Part shown: piece after piece, positions 57,701 to 64,000 of the stretch
Position numbering within the stretch: position 1 is the stretch's first letter
Layout: each line of letters begins with the position of its first letter
Source of the DNA: Lantana camara
Taxonomy: Eukaryota; Streptophyta; Magnoliopsida; Lamiales; Verbenaceae
Reading direction: 5' to 3'
NCBI GenBank assembly: GCA_037501455.1
Contig: CM074858.1
Location: forward strand, 89,812,501-89,876,500
DNA length: 64,000 nucleotides
Made by a program: the position numbers and the translations under genes
Notes under the pieces: generated by a model
The model's database searches: none
Told to the model about the DNA's origin: nothing
The model's input: only the letters and a program-made list of their open reading frames with translations

Positions 57701-60700
57701 TGGGAGCAATGTGGCGTTGTTTTGAGGAGAGTGGGTTTACTAATAAAAGCATTCTTTATATATATATTAGTTTATCACTAATTTTTGTATTAAACTTAAA
57801 AGATGTTTTGTTAATTGTGTTGGTGATTGGCTGCTGCATGTGGAGGTTGTTGCAGACCTATATCTGCAAAGTACATTGTATCGTGGGCCTAAGTTTTTGG
57901 AATGAAAGTTGTCCTTCATGCTCTCTTACTCTCTCTCCAATTTCTCTCTCTTCTATCTGTACTCTCTCTCTCTCTCACTTTACTGCTTGTTCTTGCAACT
58001 TTTCCTGCAAGTTTCTTTACATTTTTGGTGTATTTTGGACTGTTGCATTGCTGGGATCTTAACACATCATATACAGAGACAAAAAGAAACCAGCTGATGT
58101 TTTGAATGTTCATATTCTTATTGTTCAATGTAAGCAATTTTGATACTCCCGAAGTTTAATATATTTCTTTCTAAGAGAATATCAGCTACTGATTTTCTCA
58201 ACTGGTTGATACAAGTTGACAGCTTCAAATGAAGTACACTGCAAGCTACGGCAAATTAGTCTTATAGTCACTATGAATTGATATCTGTAATTTTTAGGTC
58301 AAGCTCGGAGGTGTAGTTAAGTAAGAAATTGGACACGAGAAGATGGAAAGGATCTTCTCACACAAGCTTCTTTCTATTATACAATCATGAATGAATGTCC
58401 AGCACAACGAAGACAGCCTAAACTGACAAGAGGCACAGAGCAGGACACCAGATCAGAGTAGCTTACTTCACTAAACCATCCTACACCCCAATATTTCCCA
58501 ATTTTATTACCATATTTACTCTTGCCCACAAATATTTCAGCCATAAATTTTCTTGTAACCAAGTCTTTGCATGCTCGTGTATCATCAGTCGCATAAAAAA
58601 ACACATAGATAAGTGAATAATATAAAGGAAAATAAAGGATGCTGCACTCCAGAGAAGTCACCTATAAATGAAAAAAGTGAAACAAATTGCAAGATGCGAA
58701 TAAGCAGTTTTCACATATCAAACTGAAAAGGCCAAGCAACTAGGTATGGATATTGAAAAAAACCACCTCAGATAGCTCCCTTGCAAGTGAGGATCAACAT
58801 CCAATGCTTACAAATGAATTAAGGAACTAATGGAAGAGAAAACGACAATTCAAAGACAAACTACAGAGAACCTAGGAATTCATTCAGATGTCAGAGAAAA
58901 ACTCACTATACCTGAGACTGCAGAGCTGACGAGAGATGAAGAGGTTGATATTGATGAAGGGGCATTGCATTTTTTGCACTAAAAAGACAACAAGAAAAGA
59001 AGAATTTTCTTAAAATTAAGCTTCTTTTCCTTAAAATTAAGACTATTTAGTCAAAATATAACAGACCCTGAGCAATCTAATTGGATTGCTCCTTTTCTCG
59101 TACTTGTGAAACCAATGAGAACTACTGCGAAAATCAAACACAAGGAGAACGTAGCATTTGGAAGTTCAATTATCTCATTCAATAATCAAAGTTATACCAG
59201 ATTAGCAAAGAAAAAATAGTCTATTAAGCTGGAGTTGCCATTATTCAACCCCCACCCACCCCAAAAAAAAAAAAAAAAAAAAGAAGAGCTGGAGAACAAA
59301 TTCTAATAATATATGACGAAAAGCACAGATATATTTGACAATATAAAAAAGTTTCTTAAAGGTCCTCAATACATATGTTCCAGAAACATTAGCAATTTCA
59401 CCACAAAGGAAATTCCAGAGATCTTCCTTTTCTCAAAAATTCTAAAATGACCAAATTCATCATACCTACAGTTATACACATAATCAGATCAAAGCCCCCA
59501 ATGTATAATTGTTGGGTGAGAGAAGCAGCCCTTTTTATCACCTCTTATTATTTCTCCAGGTTGTATATATATTCATCTAACTATAGGCACCCACCCACCC
59601 ACCCCAGCTGGATTGCACATTGTGTATATCATAAGAATGTTGTACTAGATTTAAATCCTCCATCAAGGGAAAATTTTCAGCCAACATGCATACTTTGCTT
59701 GAGCATACCTGCACACGTGAAGAATAATTGTGAAAGCCACAACTGCATATCCAATCACCACTACGCCATCCATTGGCATTTGGAACTTGAAGAAGCTGAT
59801 TATTTTGGCTAGCATATGATATTCCAGGTATGCTGTTACCTCCCAAGGGCCAATTAGATGCTTGCTGAAGTCCATATGGATCAGTAGGTTGGTTGCCAAA
59901 TTGACCAGTCCCTCCAAGGGGCCAACTAGTGTTCAAAGACATTGATGGTTGGAGAGATCCGGCATTCACCAATTGTCCCATTCCTCCTTGACCCCTGGCA
60001 AAATAAGTTGGATGAGTAGGAGCAGAAGCTCCAGGGATTGCAACTGCTGGCATTGCTGCTACCTCCTTAGGTTGACCACACTTTTTGCACTTTTCTCTTG
60101 ATGCATAATTGTTGTTAGTGCAACCTATTGATCCATCGCACACACACCCAACCCACAATGCAGCCAGGAAGAAGATACAAGCGAAGAATACGCACGCCAA
60201 CCCGCCATCCAACACCAAAATACACATACAGAAAACACAAAACAACTCTGTGAACAGAACTTGTGAACAGAATGTATCCTCATAATGGCATAGTTTTTTT
60301 TTTTAACTTTGAAATTCAGAAATCAATACCATGGCCAATTAACAAAGATTGAGCATTATAGTTATAACCATAACATTTGAAACTATGAAAATTACAACCT
60401 CATGATCCATAGACATAGATTTGGCCGTAATTTCTATAGAGCAAATGATGGCCACTATACAAATAGTTCATCAGCCAGCAAACGCAGAGTACACATTCAC
60501 CTAGTATCCACATTGTCTAAAAACAAGCAAGACCAACATTTTCTAGAACACACGTTCAGATAAAACAATTTCATGAGTTTCAGGTCCACCAATCAGAATT
60601 ATTTACCAACGAAAAGCAGAACCGTAAAAGATTGTCAGATTAGGAATTAAAAATCGAGGAACACCACCAAAACTGGTCCAATGAGTCAACACGAAGCAAT

Positions 60701-61019
60701 TCGAAACATATTGGAAAACGACCCCCCGCATATTACCGAGAACCATTTCAATGAATAAAGCTTCTCAACTGATATTAATGAGCAAATTACACCTCGTCCC
60801 CTAACCAATCAAAGATAAAAAAAATTCAACTAAGTGAGATGAAAAAATACCTGAGCAGATCCAATCCCCAATCCTTGGAAGCCACTTGGAATCGGCGGGG
60901 GTTTTGGTGTCAACGAGAAGGCGGGGCTGCTTGCAACGGTTGCAAAAGGATCTGAACGCGTAGTTTCTGTTGTGGCATCCGCTGCACTCCCAGTCGCCGT
61001 CTTTACCGCCTCCGGACAT
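54719..61019 (-). CDS. RanBP2-type (NZF) zinc-finger protein, seven exons, 343 aa
   Basis: Coding exons on the minus strand: 61,019-60,851, 60,124-59,709, 58,978-58,912, 56,339-56,266, 56,144-55,969, 55,417-55,337 and 54,767-54,719. All junctions are GT..AG and the total is 1032 bp with no internal stop. Four zinc fingers of the W-x-C-x2-C-x10-C-x2-C type: finger 1 at residues 9-30 (Cys 12, 15, 26, 29), finger 2 at 52-73 (Cys 55, 58, 69, 72), finger 3 at 180-200 (Cys 183, 185, 196, 199; one residue rather than two between the first pair), finger 4 at 309-330 (Cys 312, 315, 326, 329). The linker between fingers 2 and 3 is rich in Gly, Pro, Asn and Gln. Such fingers bind single-stranded RNA or ubiquitin in known proteins; for this one, RNA binding is a family-based guess. 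No signal peptide or membrane segment. The start MSGGGKDGDW is chosen because it lies right before finger 1. Introns interrupt fingers 2, 3 and 4. Intron 3 is about 2.57 kb. Confidence 0.93.
56424..56565. repeat. 71-bp tandem duplication in intron 3 of the zinc-finger gene
   Basis: Unit beginning atataatccagctttaaaa occurs at 56,424 and again at 56,495, identical as far as I can see up to ...gatgttc. Identity suggests a recent slip or repair event. Confidence 0.9.
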
Positions 61020-61111
61020 CTCGTTATTTCCTGCCCTTTGTTGTTCCGATCAAATTTAAGGATTCCGAACAACGGAAGTTGAATCTTGCTTTTAGTTTTG
61101 AGGAAGACTCG

Positions 61112-61114
61112 CAT
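61112..61114 (-). promoter_or_regulatory. Upstream ATG in another frame before the zinc-finger start
   Basis: On the minus strand an ATG lies 95 bases before the main ATG, out of frame with it, and its frame stays open across the main start and through exon 1. If the transcript begins upstream of it, it could lower translation of the main ORF. Depends on the unknown transcription start. Confidence 0.4.
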
Positions 61115-61190
61115 TCGAAGGGATTCCCTTTCTCCTTCAGGCCTCCTTCAATTTCTACGGAATTTAGGAGTTTGGTAGCTAAATGTTTTA

Positions 61191-61200
61191 CTTTTTTATA
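61191..61200 (-). promoter_or_regulatory. Possible TATA box of the zinc-finger gene
   Basis: tataaaaaag on the minus strand, 172 bases before the ATG. If used, transcription would start near 61,165 and include the upstream ATG. Position inferred by motif only. Confidence 0.4.
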
Positions 61201-61344
61201 ATTTGCACCCCTTGTATTATCATATTTGTAATTAAACCCCAAAATAAAATAGACTATGATCGTCAAGGTTTTCAACCCGGGTCCGAACGTTTGATCGGTC
61301 GACCAAGTCGAATATATATAATATTGTAATTACATAATAATTAT

Positions 61345-61923
61345 ATTTATTTATTTATTTATTTATTTATTTTTTGTAACAAGGGAAAAACACAACAGAA
61401 TCCAAGACACTAAGCCTCCATACAGTACTCCAGAAGACTTCATTCCAAATGGTGCACCCTTCCGCTTTCGAGTGCCTTTAGCCATTCTATCAACAGCGGT
61501 ATTGTCGTCCCTATCCGTGTGTCGAAACACCACCTGCCAAGGTCTTCTCAACAAAAACCTGCAATCTTCAATAATATGCCCAAGAGGGTGGAACTGAGTG
61601 TCACCATTGTTAACCAAGTGAACGATCACCTCCAAGTCAAGTTCAATTTCCAACCTTTCAATGCGTCGATCCCACGTGAAGTTCAGACCCTCCCTTAAGC
61701 CCATCAATTCAGCCACAGTAATCGTCGTCTTCCCCAGATTCAAAGTGAATCTGATGACCCAACTACCCCGCTCATCCCTAATCAGCCCTCCCGCAACTGT
61801 CGAACCATTAGAAGTGATGACACTTCCATCCGTATTCAATTTGAGCCAACTAGGTAAAGGAGGCTTCCAAACCACCAAACTTCTATTTCTCTGATTAACA
61901 TTCAGTCTTGGAGAATTGGCTCA
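61345..61923 (-). pseudogene. LINE 3' end: RNase H domain and (AAAT)n tail
   Basis: The minus strand is open from about 61,920 to the stop at 61,365-61,363. It codes for an RNase H-like domain of the reverse-transcriptase-associated type (Pfam RVT_3). Seen: WKPPLPSWLKLNTDGS with the first catalytic Asp, AELMGLREGL with the Glu, IELDLEVIVHL with the second Asp, and a final AVDRMAKG with the last Asp; spacing is normal. A run of ttta/attt repeats (61,345-61,371) directly follows the stop on the coding strand and fits a LINE tail. No ATG starts the frame, and no RT domain is present upstream, so this is a 5'-truncated insertion. A domesticated RNase H gene is a less likely reading. Confidence 0.75.
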
Positions 61924-62460
61924 AATCCATTCCTATGATTTTGATTTTGCTAACAGTGGTCCTAGGCAACTCATACTCACCCTATATATACCCTATATAA
62001 ATAGAAAGTGAAAATATATCTTTTTTTTTTTTTTATAAGAGTATCAATGCTGATTCTCAATTATCTATTTATTTATAAGTACATATACTTATTTATTACT
62101 GAGCAATCCGTTTATTTTGTGCTTTTTAACTTTTTTACGGCATGAACTCTTAATGCATGATAAGATCAACAAATGTATACATTCTGCAATTCAATTAACC
62201 ATAGGTTGCAAATGTGGTGAATTGACAATATTTATTTGAATACAAGAATCATAAATCCACAAATCCGTTGTTAAATCAATATCATGTCATCCTTTTTTAT
62301 TTTGCAATTTTATTTTTATGTTAGGTTGAAAATTTTTAATATCAGGCTATCAGCACTAACTTTTCGTATAATTGTTTGTTTATTTCATTTGTCAATGTTT
62401 ATCATTATAGTTAATTTTTACGATGAGCCGAGGTCCATTGTCATCCCATTGGGCATTGGG
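61924..62460. other. AT-rich intergenic DNA
   Basis: No gene, repeat family or RNA gene recognised between the LINE fragment and the Copia LTR. Confidence 0.4.
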
Positions 62461-62891
62461 TGTTGGATTTTCTATTTAGTGGTCTCACATATTTAATTAA
62501 ATTGTACATAGGCTATTTCATAATACGAGCTCAATTGAGTGATCTACTTAGGATTTATTTAATTATATGGGCTTATAGAAATATTGGTTGAAGTATGGGT
62601 TTATTATGTGTAGAAACCCATGGACACTTAATTATGATTGATGGGCCCATAATTAAGGTGCCCTACTTTTGGTTGTATATTAGGGTTGTGGTCCCTAAGT
62701 CAGATACGTTCCTTGTCTTCTTTTCTGCCCCATCCCAGAAAGAATAGAATTGACGGCGTATCAAGGCTTAGAAGACCTCAACCTTGGATTGCTGGTCGAT
62801 TAAGGATTGCAATGGATCAAGGTACGCTTCCGCTTGTGTGTTCTCGATGATTTCGACATGTTTGTTTCGGTTTAGGGACTTTTCCCTACAA
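62461..62891 (+). repeat. 5' LTR of a Copia-type element
   Basis: 431 bp, tgttggattttc to ttttccctaca; ends are imperfect inverted copies (tgttgg / cctaca). The primer-binding site follows two bases later, which fixes the right edge. A TATA-like gtatatta lies near 62,675. The left edge is the best TG start at a fitting length; no flanking duplication can be checked because the element leaves the window. Superfamily assigned from LTR size and wording. Confidence 0.7.
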
Positions 62892-64000
62892 GTGGTATCA
62901 GAGCCACTCTCATGTCGAAGGATTGAGATTTATTTTCGATTGATAACAAATAGATCGAAAATTGTATGTGATTATTCAGTAAATTGAGATTTATTTCTCT
63001 GTGTGGCCGTTCAATTGTATAATTGATTGAATCGGGTTGGTTGATATTCATATCTTCGTTGCCGTAATATGTGAAATATTACATGGATTTGTTTTGTTAA
63101 TTATGATTACTAATAAACTGCAGTCGACGCCTTATGGTAATTATGGTTTGTTGTTCTGAATATATGAATTGATACATGTATCGAGATGCGTGAAATCTGC
63201 CATATGTGATCCTTAGTGATGAAACATACCCTTATAATCATGTGATAGATATATGGCCTGCAATATGTATAGGTACGTGTATGTTCTGGAGAATCACCAC
63301 ATTGATATTCATTAAGGCCACATAATTATGTATATATTGATATGATGGTGGGACTTTTATATCTTTTGATATGCGTGCAAGACCATTGAAGTGAAATTGG
63401 TTTTGGAATTCATGTTGCTGTAAGTATCTATGCATGATGGTTTTCGGCAATTCCCTTGTTGTCCATCTGTTATTGATTCGGAATTTATTTCATATTTTTA
63501 TATATGCTCAGTTTCAATATTTGGCGATAAGGTATGTCAAGTGCATGTTCACGTTCAGTTTATATGCAATTATGTTTCGGTAAATTATGAAAATTAATTA
63601 GATTGAACTAATATGTTGCCAAAGTAACCTCTATTAGGTAAGATTTAATTAATTTTCGTTAATTAAGTTATTCTTGTTATCTATGCGAAATAATCGGCCC
63701 AAAGGAAGATTATTTTGGCCAGATAATGATAGTCATGAATATGTGATATATTTGGTGTATACATGCTTACAATGTGTCGGTCCAAAGAAAGACATATTGT
63801 AAGACCGTTTTTTAGTTATCAATATTTTGACTATGTATAAGAGTACCACTTACAAATTATTATTTTTGTCCAAAGACTAAATAATAATGTTGTACTAGGT
63901 ATCTTGAGATGGGCCCACCAGTGTATATATATTGTGATATTTGGTTTAGCTTTATATATGCACGCTTCTATGTTTAAATTAATTGTGAGCATATTATTTC
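62892..64000 (+). mobile_element. Leader region of a Copia-type element, cut by the window edge
   Basis: Starts at the primer-binding site. No gag start or zinc knuckle is visible in the 1.1 kb available; the sequence is T-rich with short open frames only. Either gag begins beyond 64,000 or this part has decayed. Confidence 0.5.
62894..62907 (+). other. Primer-binding site, initiator Met-tRNA
   Basis: tggtatcagagcca (within aagtggtatcagagccac), two bases after the Copia-type LTR end. Confidence 0.85.

Noticed and set aside
57613..58062. 149-codon ORF inside intron 3 of the zinc-finger gene
   Set aside because: Low-complexity Ser/Leu/Cys content from a CT-rich repeat; no domain and no splice or start context.

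Overview
The window is plant nuclear DNA, most likely from a dicot. The evidence is spliceosomal introns with GT..AG ends, LTR retrotransposons primed by initiator Met-tRNA, hAT- and Mutator-type MITEs, and one seven-exon gene for a RanBP2-type (NZF) zinc-finger protein whose introns fit the reading frame exactly. I saw no rRNA, tRNA or CRISPR. Species cannot be told from the sequence.

Positions 1 to about 51,900 are nested retrotransposons. The oldest layer is a decayed Ty3/Gypsy element of the Tat type on the minus strand. Its 3' part lies at 1-4178 (an antisense additional ORF with introns, a noncoding repeat zone, and the end of integrase). Its gag, leader and 5' LTR lie in pieces between 23,766 and about 51,900; most of pol is missing. 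Into it went a chromodomain Ty3/Gypsy element of the Tekay/Del type (4179-16,679) with near-identical LTRs over 2.2 kb, an intact extra ORF before gag, and a gag-pol broken by three small frameshifts. Its 3' LTR is fused to the tail of a different LTR.

Between 19,801 and 51,229 I resolved six solo LTRs, each with a perfect 5-bp target-site duplication: 19,801-23,765 (tttct), 24,633-26,538 (gtttg, Copia-like), 26,981-29,859 (ctgta, minus strand), 29,906-33,345 (gtcgg), 33,912-51,229 (gatga) and 35,789-49,466 (catat, nested in the previous one). Inside the last sits a two-LTR non-autonomous element at 38,450-48,592 (agttc), with 3.79-kb LTRs around a non-coding 2.57-kb interior. A 390-bp hAT MITE and a 450-bp element with a 9-bp duplication lie inside solo LTRs.

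The most unusual signal is a set of short-hairpin arrays. The non-autonomous element carries about eleven tandem hairpins (42,549-42,924) whose stems change by compensating pairs while the loop stays nearly constant. Five of the solo LTRs carry similar clusters of small palindromes at the same place, 370 to 470 bases after a splice-donor-like site, although the palindrome sequence differs from family to family.

From about 51,900 to the end the DNA is gene-bearing: three MITE-type insertions (52,381-54,165), the zinc-finger gene on the minus strand (54,719-61,019, 343 aa, four fingers), the RNase H end of a LINE (about 61,345-61,923, minus), and the 5' LTR, primer site and leader of a Copia-type element that runs off the right edge.
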